A stretch of 16,706 nucleotides of DNA from DAOTVC01 sp034437215 (GCA_034437215.1 DAOTVC010000128.1:1-16706); one strand, 5' to 3'; positions 8,101-14,310 are shown, numbered from the stretch's first letter. Notes: generated by a model not told the origin, from the letters alone. Made by a program: numbers and translations.

Positions 8101-9032
8101 TAGCTGCGATCCACACCGGCAAACACACCGATGCTCTGCAGCGCACTGTTGATCGCCCCATCGGTCTCCTCGAAGTCCATGTTGATGAAGGTGGTAGAAA
8201 TTGCCGTGATGATATTCTCGAAGGCGAGCCGGGCCTGCAGGCGATCCTGGGCCTCTTTGCGCGCCGTGATGTCGGTATGGGAGCCTACCATGCGGTAGGG
8301 TTCGCCGTTAGCGTCCCGTACAAGAACTCCCCGCGCCAGGATCCAGCGGTAGGAGCCGTCCTTGTGCTTCAAGCGGTGTTCCAGCTCAAAGAGGCGCGCC
8401 TCCCCTTGCAGGTGCTCCTCCAGAGCCTGGAGGGAGCCCTGCAGATCGTCTGGGTGAACCAGCCGCCGCCACGCCTCGAAGTCCGAGGAGATCTCGTCCT
8501 CGCTGTAACCGAGCATCGTCTTCCAGCGGGGGGAGAAGTAGATATGGTCGGTCTGGATGTTCCAGTCCCAGATCCCGTCGTTGGTCCCCCGCATGACCAG
8601 TGCGAGACGCTCCTCACGCTCCCGCAACGTGGTAATGGACTCCTCCAACGCCTCGTGGGTCTGCACCCGATCCGTGGCGTCCAGCGTGACGTCCACGACC
8701 CCCACGACCTCTCCCTCCTCCATCAGAGGCGTAAAGACGACGTCCCAGTAGGAGACGATGCCCCCGCTCTCCGAGCGGAAGGCGTTGAGCTGCACCGTCT
8801 CGCCCGCCAGGACCTTCTCCAGAATGGGCCGCCACCCCTCCGCAGCACCCGGTGTCAACTCATCAAGGGTCACGCCCGGTTGCACCCTATCGACAGACGA
8901 GGGGGTATAGTGGGCGATAAACTCCGCCCAGGTAGGATTACACCGCTGCAGCTGCAGCTGGCGATCGAAGACCGCAATGCCCATCGGCATGCGGTCGAAG
9001 AGTATCTGTAGGAGCTCGTAGTTAAAGGTCAT
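5112..9032 (-). CDS. Large soluble multi-sensor PAS/GAF histidine kinase (NarL-type partner)
   Basis: This is a 1306-residue protein without membrane segments, so it should be cytosolic. Approximate domains: PAS 1-125 (LFDRMPMGIAVFDRQLQ...DVTLDATDR); PAS plus PAC 140-262 (NDGIWDWNIQTDHIYFSPRW...GSHTDITARK); GAF 265-440; GAF 442-602 (with GSCGTASFHGERVVVEDIATDPRW); PAS plus PAC 610-730; GAF 745-902; GAF 915-1090. Next comes a HisKA_3 dimerisation/phosphotransfer domain with RNRLARDLHDAVTQTLF, His1110 the expected phosphoacceptor. The HATPase (about 1200-1300) has N-box EALNNVVKHAGAS, G1 DDGQGF at 1250-1255 and GEGTEV at 1288-1293. Start ATG 9032 has GAGG four bases upstream. The stop overlaps the response-regulator start. 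Ligands cannot be read from the sequence. HisKA_3 kinases pair with NarL/LuxR regulators, matching the next gene. Confidence 0.93.
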   Translation of the reverse strand: MTFNYELLQILFDRMPMGIAVFDRQLQLQRCNPTWAEFIAHYTPSSVDRVQPGVTLDELTPGAAEGWRPILEKVLAGETVQLNAFRSESGGIVSYWDVVFTPLMEEGEVVGVVDVTLDATDRVQTHEALEESITTLREREERLALVMRGTNDGIWDWNIQTDHIYFSPRWKTMLGYSEDEISSDFEAWRRLVHPDDLQGSLQALEEHLQGEARLFELEHRLKHKDGSYRWILARGVLVRDANGEPYRMVGSHTDITARKEAQDRLQARLAFENIITAISTTFINMDFEETDGAINSALQSIGVFAGVDRSYVFLFSGDRKTVDNTHEWCVDGVESQMQRLRGIPIETWAWSNAKILKGEVLHVPDVSELPAEAEAEKREFEAQGIRSFLVVPMLYRGEVMGFLGFDTVRKPKIWAQESIQLLKIVGEIFVNALEHMRAQAIEQGQRQFLELLASGGTLEETLTALVRIIEEQSPGMLGLVLLLDEDGQHLRHGASVSLPADYVESVDGLRIGPQVGSCGTASFHGERVVVEDIATDPRWEGLRDLALQHGLRACWSEPVVRADGRVAGTFAMYYRYPRVPTDAELRTIETAAHLVGVAIERKEAEETLRRSEERFRIAAESATDLIYEWDLVTDKMEWFGDIDERLGYEPGELPRMRVTWERLIHPEDRDRVLRAVERHVESGGAYFEEYRVLQKDGTILYWKDRGRVLRSESGEAQRWIGATTDITERVLAQQNLEQRITERTDELATLISVQQAITSDLDLDAVLQMIAEEALRLTGVQRSVVLLLDKKRERLVVSFVAGEEPSNLIGESLPVYDSLSGQHMLDAEPLLITDMRNDERVEVAQRSRFRSQVSVPLMTPSGPLGVIAVSDPEPHRLGQNDVRVLTMLASSAVIGLENARLYAEEQERRAEAERRRRVAEGLRDILTFLNANRSFEQELDYIVYQASQLLGASAGVIYRADMEEETIAVEAASGAPPALLELGALPSIGERVNQTILQRQPVAMAKIDPEVSTDLAEGLEALDPRLIEWKTIIRTHYRAYLAVPLIIKDELYGALVLYYLEPREFSEEDIGLGMALGGQVALAIENARLRANAEQMAVAAERNRLARDLHDAVTQTLFSASLIAEVLPVLWERNPEEGHRRLQELRELTRGALAEMRTLLLELRPATLVEAEMGELLRQLAEAITGRARLPVDLQVSGGDAPLPAEVKVAFYRIAQEALNNVVKHAGASQVSIAYEADGDGRGVRLAIRDDGQGFDPAAIPPDHLGVSIMNERAENVGARLNIVSETGEGTEVAVVWPLDLQKEIV

Positions 9033-9064
9033 GCTGCCTCTTTACCTTGTCAAGCAGATCTACC

Positions 9065-9080
9065 AGGACCCCGAGGTCCT
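9065..9080 (-). other. Small hairpin in the kinase 5' leader
   Basis: AGGACC (9065-9070) pairs perfectly with GGTCCT (9075-9080) across the loop CCGA. It lies between the predicted -10 (9106-9101) and the kinase start (9032), so it would be in the 5' untranslated region. A role in mRNA stability or translation is only possible. Confidence 0.35.
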
Positions 9081-9100
9081 AGAACTGTTTACCGACCTCT

Positions 9101-9106
9101 ATTATA
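9101..9106 (-). promoter_or_regulatory. Candidate -10 of the histidine kinase promoter
   Basis: TATAAT (9106-9101 on the minus strand) is a perfect -10 hexamer about 70 bp upstream of the kinase ATG. No good -35 is found at 16-18 bases (best GACAGA, 9130-9125), suggesting activation or an alternative sigma contact. Confidence 0.5.
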
Positions 9107-9127
9107 CCCCAACTCCGCGGCTCCTCT

Positions 9128-9147
9128 GTCGGTCCGGTCAGACCGAC
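9128..9147 (-). terminator. Hairpin overlapping the stop codon of the DUF4013 gene (weak terminator candidate)
   Basis: GTCGGTC (9128-9134) and GACCGAC (9141-9147) form a perfect 7-bp stem with a six-base loop. It spans the TGA at 9140-9138. No T-run follows on the minus strand, so it is at best a weak or factor-dependent terminator or a 3'-end stabiliser. Confidence 0.3.
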
Positions 9148-9899
9148 AACTTCTCCAGCCCCACACGATATGCCCGCCCGTAGAGCGTCGCCGAGATCAC
9201 GTAGAGGTAGAAGCCGACAGGCGCCAGGACCAGAAAGGCGGCCCAGCAGAGGACGACGGTCATGAAGAGGATCTGCATCACCAGCATCATCGCGAAGTAG
9301 CCCACCATCAAAAGCAGATAGGCCAGCAGGAAGCCGCTGAGATTTGCCCGGAAAATGGGCCACCATTCGCGCACGCGGAAGGCGGCGCCGAAGGATCGAT
9401 GGGCGGCGAGATGGGCAATCGCGGGCGGCGTAATCAGCCCTAAAGGGAGAGAGAAGAGCGCAGCCAACCCAAAGGCTCCTATACCTAGGAGAGAGAGGAT
9501 TGTGGAGATCATCAACCAGGTTCCCCGAAGTTCCGGAGTGTAAGGATCCAAAAAGAGCCCGACCAGAGGCAGTTGCGCCAACGAGACCGTCAGTGTGCCC
9601 ACCACGAAGAGCATGATCACAGGTAAAGTGTAGATCATCTGCGCTCCAAACCCCTGCAGGCCATCGGTCAGGAGCGCCTCCCACTCTCCCCAACGCGGAA
9701 GGCGTTCCGCCTCACCGGCGATGGACCGGCGCTTGATCTGCAGATAGTAACCTACCAGAACGAACCAGGGAAGAACGGGAATGAAGTAACCCGAGAGCAT
9801 AACCAAGCTGCCGATAAGAAATGTCTGCTGCCAATCCTCTTCACGGAAAGGGAAGGTCAAAAAGTCGGTCAGATTCTCGATCGCCAATGCCTTGATCAT
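9138..9899 (-). CDS. DUF4013 family membrane protein
   Basis: This is a 253-residue polytopic protein. The N-terminal 'TDFLTFPFREEDWQQTFLIGSLVML', then 'PVLPWFVLVGYYLQIKRR' and 'ERLPRWGEWEALLTDGL', match the DUF4013 pattern: FPFxDxxWxxK/xxLIG, GYxxxxxRR, LPxWxxWxxxxxxGL. About six or seven hydrophobic segments follow. A soluble-looking segment 'IAHLAAHRSFGAAFRVREWWPIFRANLSGF' (about residues 165-195) lies between the last TM pairs and is also usual for the family. No catalytic residues are evident and the family's function is unknown. ATG 9899 has AGGAGGT five to six bases upstream. It has its own promoter candidate after the oxidoreductase terminator, so it is probably a single-gene unit, perhaps with read-through into the kinase. 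Confidence 0.85.
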   Translation of the reverse strand: MIKALAIENLTDFLTFPFREEDWQQTFLIGSLVMLSGYFIPVLPWFVLVGYYLQIKRRSIAGEAERLPRWGEWEALLTDGLQGFGAQMIYTLPVIMLFVVGTLTVSLAQLPLVGLFLDPYTPELRGTWLMISTILSLLGIGAFGLAALFSLPLGLITPPAIAHLAAHRSFGAAFRVREWWPIFRANLSGFLLAYLLLMVGYFAMMLVMQILFMTVVLCWAAFLVLAPVGFYLYVISATLYGRAYRVGLEKLSV

Positions 9900-9996
9900 G
9901 GAGCACCTCCTACGAAAACAAAGTGAGTAGAGAGAGGGGAGAAGAGATCAGGGACCCCTGGTGGGACCCGTCACCTGTCCCCCCACCTTGACCGTA

Positions 9997-10006
9997 AACT
10001 TAAGTT
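9997..10006. promoter_or_regulatory. Ten-base palindrome in the DUF4013 leader
   Basis: AACTTAAGTT is a perfect palindrome about 24-33 bases downstream of the start predicted from the -10 at 10042-10037. It could be an operator, but a 10-bp palindrome can arise by chance. Confidence 0.2.
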
Positions 10007-10036
10007 AGGTCCGTCAAAAAAGCCAAGGTAGTCACA

Positions 10037-10064
10037 ATTATAGCCGGCAATGAGCGTACCACAA
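10037..10064 (-). promoter_or_regulatory. Promoter candidate for the DUF4013 gene
   Basis: TATAAT (10042-10037, perfect -10) lies 16 bases downstream of TTGTGG (10064-10059, matching the first three positions of TTGACA). It sits directly past the terminator of the upstream oxidoreductase gene. The resulting leader would be about 130 bases. Confidence 0.5.
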
Positions 10065-10065
10065 T

Positions 10066-10099
10066 CAAAAAACCGGTTGTCCCCTGGGACAACCGGTTT
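10066..10099 (-). terminator. Intrinsic terminator of the oxidoreductase gene
   Basis: AAACCGGTTGTCCC (10070-10083) and its exact complement (10086-10099) form a 14-bp inverted repeat with an almost absent spacer. On the minus strand the stem ends in TTTTTT (10072-10067). It lies 16 bp past the stop. Confidence 0.88.
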
Positions 10100-10115
10100 C
10101 AACAATCGCACCTTC

Positions 10116-11309
10116 TCAGCCGGAGAGCAGCCTCTCCGCCTCTTCAGGGGTCATGGCGGCGCGCTCCTCCACCTTGCCGATCAGGGTCTTCGCCAGCTCC
10201 TTGTCACCCATCACGATGGCCCCCACGAGCTTGCCCTCCCGCAGCACCGCCTTGCGGTAGACGAAGGTGTCGGGATCGGCGAAGCGCACCTCGGTGAAGC
10301 CCTCCTCGTTATCCCGCACCGTCGCCTTGCCCGCGGAGCTCACGTCGATGTCCACGACCTTCAAGGAGGTGGAGGGGGTGACGGGATCGTAGGTCGCCTC
10401 CTCTCCCGCCATGTTCGCCGCCGCGACGCGGGCCTGAGCCTGCGCTACCGGGGCGATGGCCCAACAGACCTTGTGGAAATTGGCGTTGTCACCGGCTGCA
10501 TAGACGTCGGGAGCGCTGGTCTCCAGGCGCTCATTGACGACCACACCCCGGCTCACCTCCAGTCCGGCATCCTCAGCGAGCCGGGTATTGGGACGCACAC
10601 CCGCTGCAACGATGACCATCTGCGCCTCGAGCGTCTCCCCATCGGAGAGGAGCAGGCCCTCGACCTCCCCCTCTCCCAGGATGGACTTGCCACTGCTGCC
10701 CGTGCGCACCTCGTACCCCTGCTCGTTGGCGAAGCGTTTCAGAATCTCGCCCCCCATCTCGTCGAGCTGCGTGGGCATCAGCCAGGGGAAGAGCTCCACG
10801 ATGGCAACCTCCAGCCCCATCCCCTGCATTCCCCGTGCCGACTCGAGGCCCAGGAGCCCTCCGCCGATGACCACCGCCCGCTTGCGATGTTCCGCGTACT
10901 CCTTGATGGAGACGGCGTCCTCGAGCGTGCGCAGCGTGAAGACCCCTTCCTTCTCGACGCCCTCGAGGGGAGGGATGAAGGGATGGCTACCGGTCGCGAC
11001 CAGGAGCTTGTCGTAGCTCACCGTCCGGCCCTCCTCCAGAAGAATCACTCTGTCATTCGGTCTGATCGCGGCAACGGGCGCCTCCAGGTGCATCTCAATG
11101 CCCCGCTCAGCATACCACGCCACGGGCCGGCGTACGACCTTCTCGAGGGAGACGAGGCCTGCCAGGTAGTTGGTCACCTGAGGACGGTAGTAGTAGGAGT
11201 AGGGTTCGTCGGTATAGAGGTGGATCGCGGCCCCGGCATCCGCCCGGCGTGAGAGATCCAGGGCCGCCGTCATCCCTGCCACCCCACTTCCGATGATGAC
11301 AAACTTCAT
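10116..11309 (-). CDS. FAD-dependent NAD(P)H oxidoreductase, NirB/rubredoxin-reductase type
   Basis: This is a 397-residue class-I pyridine nucleotide-disulfide-like flavoprotein. The FAD-binding Rossmann motif is GSGVAG (7-12, after MKFVII). 'PYSYYYRPQVTNYLAG' (36-51) is the NirB-like loop, without the active-site Cys of CoA-disulfide or thioredoxin reductases. The ATG-type segment is LLVATGSHPFIPP (102-114). The NAD(P) motif is GGGLLGLE (149-156). The second FAD motif is VYAAGDNAN (269-277). 'AQAQARVAAANMAG' (289-302) is usual near the C-terminus of these enzymes. It should transfer electrons from NAD(P)H to a small acceptor such as rubredoxin; no such gene is nearby. Start 11309 has GGAAGAG upstream; the open frame extends further without support. 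A Crp/Fnr-type gene lies just upstream on the same strand, behind a hairpin. Confidence 0.88.
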   Translation of the reverse strand: MKFVIIGSGVAGMTAALDLSRRADAGAAIHLYTDEPYSYYYRPQVTNYLAGLVSLEKVVRRPVAWYAERGIEMHLEAPVAAIRPNDRVILLEEGRTVSYDKLLVATGSHPFIPPLEGVEKEGVFTLRTLEDAVSIKEYAEHRKRAVVIGGGLLGLESARGMQGMGLEVAIVELFPWLMPTQLDEMGGEILKRFANEQGYEVRTGSSGKSILGEGEVEGLLLSDGETLEAQMVIVAAGVRPNTRLAEDAGLEVSRGVVVNERLETSAPDVYAAGDNANFHKVCWAIAPVAQAQARVAAANMAGEEATYDPVTPSTSLKVVDIDVSSAGKATVRDNEEGFTEVRFADPDTFVYRKAVLREGKLVGAIVMGDKELAKTLIGKVEERAAMTPEEAERLLSG

Positions 11310-11339
11310 CTGCTCTTCCTTTCCACGCGACGCACGAGG

Positions 11340-11369
11340 GTTGTAGGACTCTGCTGCATATTCTACAAC
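11340..11369. promoter_or_regulatory. Spaced inverted repeat upstream of the oxidoreductase
   Basis: GTTGTAG (11340-11346) and CTACAAC (11363-11369) are exact reverse complements separated by 16 bases, 31 bp upstream of the start codon. This could be a dimer operator or a leader hairpin. No convincing -10/-35 pair is seen in this gap. Confidence 0.3.
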
Positions 11370-11407
11370 GCGTATCTCCAAAAAGCGAGTTCGATGATAG
11401 AAGCACA

Positions 11408-11435
11408 AGCCTCCCTGGTAGTGACCAGGGAGGCT
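11408..11435 (-). terminator. Hairpin terminator candidate after the Crp/Fnr gene
   Basis: A perfect 12-bp stem, AGCCTCCCTGGT (11408-11419) with ACCAGGGAGGCT (11424-11435), has loop AGTG and lies 29 bp past the regulator stop. On the minus strand it is followed by TGTGCTTCTATC, a weak T-tract. Confidence 0.65.
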
Positions 11436-11464
11436 GAAATAAGAGCGTGTATAGCCGAGGAGGT

Positions 11465-12208
11465 CTACGGCTCCAGGAGGACGATCCACCCCCCCTCGAG
11501 GCGCACCTTGCCCTCCCGGCGGAGGCACACCAGGGCGCGATTCACGCTCTCCCGGCTCGTCCCCACGAGCGCGGCGAGCTCCCGCTGGGTCAGGGGGAGC
11601 ATAATCTGCGTCCCCCCCTCGACGGCCCTTCCCGAGCGCTCCGCCAACCGTTGCAGCTGCAGCATCAGGCGCTCGGCGACCGTCAGGGAGACGAGATTCT
11701 CCGCGGCCTCGGTTGTCATGCGCAATCGCGCACTCAAAGAGCGGAGCAGACGCAAAGCGAGCGTTGGCGAATGAAGGAGGCAGCGCAGGAAGGTCTCCCG
11801 ATGGAGCTCGAGCACCTTCACCTCCCCCAGCGCTTCGATGTTGGCCGAACGCGGTTCATCCTCAAAGAGCGCCATCTCCCCGAAGATCTCCCCCGGCCCC
11901 ATGATCCGCATGGACAGCTCTCGCCCATCCTCCCCCACCAGGAAGATACGCACGCGTCCCTCTGTGATAATGTAGCAGGTCGTGCCCGGGTCCCCCTGGT
12001 AAAAAAGCAGCTCCCCGGCCTCGAAACTGCGTTCACAGGACTCGGATGCCAGGAAGCTCAGGAGGTCCTCGTCCAGGTCACCAAAGAGAGGAATGGTCCG
12101 TAGAAACTTTACGCGCTCCAGAGCATCCATCGTCACGGCCCTGGGACCTGTGGTCCATCGCAGAAGTATTTTTTCATCGTGTTGCAATTCTAATCCTGAC
12201 TTGCCCAT
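11465..12208 (-). CDS. Crp/Fnr-family transcriptional regulator
   Basis: This is a 247-residue protein. The cyclic-nucleotide-type beta-barrel (about 36-150) has EAGELLFYQGDPGTTCYIITEG and the phosphate-binding-cassette-like PGEIFGEMALFEDEPRSA (G110, E111, R120, S121). A long dimerisation helix follows (about 150-190). The winged HTH (about 203-240) is LPLTQRELAALVGTSRESVNRAL. Residues S218-R219-E220 and R224 match the SRExxxR recognition-helix pattern of E. coli CRP, which contacts TGTGA half-sites. The N-terminal Fe-S cysteines of FNR are absent. ATG 12208 has AGGAGG six bases upstream. A later Met at residue 27 would match the usual family length better but lacks such a site. It begins 11 bp after the DUF3307 gene stop, so the two are probably one operon. 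Effector unknown. Confidence 0.9.
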   Translation of the reverse strand: MGKSGLELQHDEKILLRWTTGPRAVTMDALERVKFLRTIPLFGDLDEDLLSFLASESCERSFEAGELLFYQGDPGTTCYIITEGRVRIFLVGEDGRELSMRIMGPGEIFGEMALFEDEPRSANIEALGEVKVLELHRETFLRCLLHSPTLALRLLRSLSARLRMTTEAAENLVSLTVAERLMLQLQRLAERSGRAVEGGTQIMLPLTQRELAALVGTSRESVNRALVCLRREGKVRLEGGWIVLLEP

Positions 12209-12219
12209 ATCACAACCTC

Positions 12220-12939
12220 CTAGTAGAGCGTGACGATCAAGCGCAGACCCACACCGACCATGATGGCCAACACCACACTGAGCAGGGTCTCCGCCCAGTG
12301 AATGGTGAGCCGCGCTGCAAGGAGCACACCATCCTGCCGGACCTCCTGGAGCTGAATACGTCGGGGCAGGAGCACCAGAGGCACGAGGTAGGGCAACCCG
12401 AGGAAGACAAAACTGGCGATGAGCACCCGCTCCAACATGGGTTCGTACTTCTCTCCTGTCCCCAAGTCCGGTACCACCGTCCCCCAGAGTCCGCGGACGA
12501 TGAAGCGCAGGAGCACCCAGGCAGGCTGCATCAGCAGGAGGTAAGCCAGGAGCACGAGGAGCACCTCCCAGGAGATGGGCAGTAGCCCTGCGATACGATA
12601 GGGGCCTCCGGACGTCGCACCGCTATAGATCACGACGCTGGCGATGATCGTGAGGTGGAGCAGCTGATCGGCCAGGTACCAGAGAAGCGCCGCCCGGGCA
12701 CCTCGCGGATGCAGAAGGCGCGTCCTCACGACATCGATGAAGATGTGAGTGATCCCGATCAACAGAGCGTAGGGCCACCAGGAGGGCTTGATAAGCAACG
12801 CCAGCCCCACGTGGGTAGCAGCGACGATGCTCCCGTGGGCGACGACGCCCCACAGAGAACGTGCCTTCCAACGGGCCAGAGCGTTGAACTGCAGTTGGTA
12901 GTCTCCCAAAACGTGAGCCACTATCATCGGTAGTAACAT
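12220..12939 (-). CDS. DUF3307 domain membrane protein
   Basis: This is a 239-residue polytopic protein. The N-terminal 'MIVAHVLGDYQLQFNALARWK' then 'VVAHGSIVAATHVGLALL', 'ALLIGITHIFIDVVRTRLL' and 'LWYLADQLLHLTIIASVVI' follow the DUF3307 pattern, with conserved 'HxxxDxxxQ', 'HxxxH', 'HxxID' and 'DQxxH'. These His/Asp residues near membrane helices could bind a metal, but no activity is established for the family. A second half (about 115-239) adds further TM segments. ATG 12939 has AAGGAGGT upstream and a good promoter (TTGAGA-17-TATGCT). It is followed by the Crp/Fnr-type gene after 11 bp. In other genomes DUF3307 genes sit next to regulators of the SatD type; here the partner is a Crp-type protein instead. 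Confidence 0.8.
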   Translation of the reverse strand: MLLPMIVAHVLGDYQLQFNALARWKARSLWGVVAHGSIVAATHVGLALLIKPSWWPYALLIGITHIFIDVVRTRLLHPRGARAALLWYLADQLLHLTIIASVVIYSGATSGGPYRIAGLLPISWEVLLVLLAYLLLMQPAWVLLRFIVRGLWGTVVPDLGTGEKYEPMLERVLIASFVFLGLPYLVPLVLLPRRIQLQEVRQDGVLLAARLTIHWAETLLSVVLAIMVGVGLRLIVTLY

Positions 12940-12969
12940 CGCGCACCTCCTTCTATCAGTTTCGCCTTT

Positions 12970-12998
12970 AGCATATCCTACAAGCGCTTCTCTCTCAA
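12970..12998 (-). promoter_or_regulatory. Promoter of the DUF3307-Crp/Fnr operon
   Basis: TTGAGA (12998-12993, 5 of 6 to consensus) and TATGCT (12975-12970, 4 of 6) are separated by 17 bases. The predicted start is near 12963, giving a leader of about 23 bases with AAGGAGGT. This is the best sigma-70-type promoter in the window. Confidence 0.65.
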
Positions 12999-13012
12999 TG
13001 ACCTACGTCACA
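12997..13012. promoter_or_regulatory. CRP-like binding-site candidate (AATGA-N6-TCACA)
   Basis: AATGACCTACGTCACA has one perfect TCACA half-site and a 3-of-5 partner at the CRP spacing. Its centre (13004.5) lies 41.5 bp upstream of the start predicted for the minus-strand operon, the class II activator position. It lies about 60 bp upstream of the start predicted for the divergent lipoprotein gene. The regulator of the operon itself is the obvious candidate ligand. Confidence 0.4.
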
Positions 13013-13029
13013 CCCCCCTCTATCCGTTG

Positions 13030-13057
13030 TTGTATTCGGCGGAGAGTCGGGTATAGT
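13030..13057 (+). promoter_or_regulatory. Promoter candidate for the LysM-CAP lipoprotein
   Basis: TATAGT (13052-13057, 5 of 6) lies 16 bases after TTGTAT (13030-13035, 3 of 6). Its -10 ends six bases before ATG 13064, so a start seven bases downstream would coincide with the ATG and give a leaderless message. Confidence 0.4.
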
Positions 13058-13063
13058 GAGGCC

Positions 13064-14230
13064 ATGACCTTGTCGAGACCCATGGTGCGCAGTGCGCTGC
13101 TCCTCGGAGTGATGCTGGTTACGGTGTTGGTGGCGTGTACGCCCTCCACGCCGGAGGCGCTCCTACCTACAATGACGCCCGGGGAGAGCAGCGTCTTTCC
13201 TACCCTCACCCCCTCTCCTACCCGAGGATTCACAGAAGCGTCCGGCGAGACGGGCGCGGAGAGCCCGCCCACACCTACCGTGCCCGTCGCAGAAGTTTCG
13301 ACAGAGGCAGGGGAAACAGAAGGTGAAGGGCCGGAAGCGAGCACGAGCCACACCGTCCAGTCCGGAGAGACACTGCTGGGGCTCGCCCTGCAGTACGAGG
13401 TCCCCATGGCGGCCCTCCAGCTGGCCAATGACCTGGGGTCTTCCTCGAACCTCTGGGCCGACCAGACCCTGACCGTCCCTCCCGCCGCAGCGTGGACGGG
13501 AGCCTCCCCCTTCTGGATCGTCTACGAGATTCAGGAGGGGGACACCCTCACGGACATCACTGAGCGGTACGGGTTGGACTTCATGGGGCTCGTCGCCGTC
13601 AACGAGCTGACGGATGCCGACACTCTGAGCGTGGGCCAACCCCTTATCCTGCCGTTGGATGCTCCGGCCGAGGTCGTCCTGGCGAGCGCCGCCGAGCCCG
13701 TCGCCGCAGCGCCGCCCCCTGAGCCTGCAACCGCCACCCCCCAGCCCGTCGCCGAGGTCGCCGAGGCGACGCCGGAAACACCTGCCACCGCTCCTCCCAC
13801 CCCCATCCCCCAGATCTCGGCGCCCGCCGAGATCGCCGGTTGGTCCGGTGAAGTCTTCCGGCTCATCAACGAGCAGCGGGCCGCGGCGGGACTGCCCCCC
13901 TACACCTGGAACGATACTCTGGCACTGGCGGCGCAACGCCACGGGGAGGACTGCCGGCAGCGGGGCTCCTGCAACCACACCGGCTCGGACGGCTCCACCG
14001 TCAAGATCCGCGTGACCCGGGCAGGGTACCCCACCGTCGGTGCAGCGGAGTGCATCGTCTACAGCAGTTCACCTGCGGAAGCCGTGGCCTGGTGGATGGA
14101 CGAGGTGCCGCCCAACGATTGGCACCGCCGCACCCTTCTGAGCACCTGGGTCACCGAGGTGGGCGTCGCCGTCGTGCCCAACCACCTGGGCAGCTACTAC
14201 TTCATCGCCGATTTCGGACGTCCCCAGTAG
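13064..14230 (+). CDS. Lipoprotein with two LysM domains and a C-terminal CAP/SCP domain
   Basis: This is a 388-residue exported protein. The signal segment (RPMVRSALLLGVMLVTVLVAC) ends in lipobox VLVAC with Cys25. A Thr/Pro/Glu-rich linker follows (26-94). LysM1 is 96-139 (HTVQSGETLLGLALQYEVP...LWADQTLTVP) and LysM2 is 152-197 (YEIQEGDTLTDITERYGL...LSVGQPLILP). An Ala/Pro-rich linker spans 200-258. The CAP domain is about 262-384 (LINEQRAAAGLPPYTWNDTLALAAQRHGEDC, CNHTG, AAECIVY, NDWHRRTLLS, TEVGVAVV). Candidate CAP cavity residues are H293, H305, E329 and H354; C297, C303 and C330 could form disulfides. LysM modules bind peptidoglycan glycans, so the CAP domain is probably held at the wall. 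ATG 13064 or ATG 13082 could start; neither has a strong ribosome binding site. It is divergent from the DUF3307-Crp operon. Confidence 0.88.
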   Translation: MTLSRPMVRSALLLGVMLVTVLVACTPSTPEALLPTMTPGESSVFPTLTPSPTRGFTEASGETGAESPPTPTVPVAEVSTEAGETEGEGPEASTSHTVQSGETLLGLALQYEVPMAALQLANDLGSSSNLWADQTLTVPPAAAWTGASPFWIVYEIQEGDTLTDITERYGLDFMGLVAVNELTDADTLSVGQPLILPLDAPAEVVLASAAEPVAAAPPPEPATATPQPVAEVAEATPETPATAPPTPIPQISAPAEIAGWSGEVFRLINEQRAAAGLPPYTWNDTLALAAQRHGEDCRQRGSCNHTGSDGSTVKIRVTRAGYPTVGAAECIVYSSSPAEAVAWWMDEVPPNDWHRRTLLSTWVTEVGVAVVPNHLGSYYFIADFGRPQ

Positions 14231-14242
14231 TCGAGTCCCCTT

Positions 14243-14262
14243 CGCCGCTGCGGCGTCCTTCC
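14243..14262 (+). terminator. Weak terminator candidate after the LysM-CAP gene
   Basis: CGCCG (14243-14247) and CGGCG (14251-14255) form a short 5-bp stem with a 3-base loop, followed by the pyrimidine-rich TCCTTCC. The short stem and lack of a true T-run make this marginal. Confidence 0.3.
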
Positions 14263-14310
14263 CCTTAACCGTCCCGAAACCTTTTAGTAACCCTCCGCTT
14301 CACCCTTTTG

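Noticed and set aside
7254..9011. Long plus-strand open frame (585 codons) opposite the histidine kinase
   Set aside because: The opposite strand encodes an unmistakable PAS/GAF kinase with intact catalytic motifs. The plus-strand translation has no recognisable domain and reflects GC-rich codon structure.
9960..9975. GGTGG-N6-TCACC in the DUF4013 leader as a CRP-type site
   Set aside because: Both arms deviate from TGTGA/TCACA, and it shares little with the two better candidates.
10050..11252. Plus-strand open frame of 400 codons opposite the oxidoreductase
   Set aside because: It runs through the terminator hairpin and mirrors a flavoprotein with all three dinucleotide motifs. Its translation is His/Gly/Leu-rich without domains.
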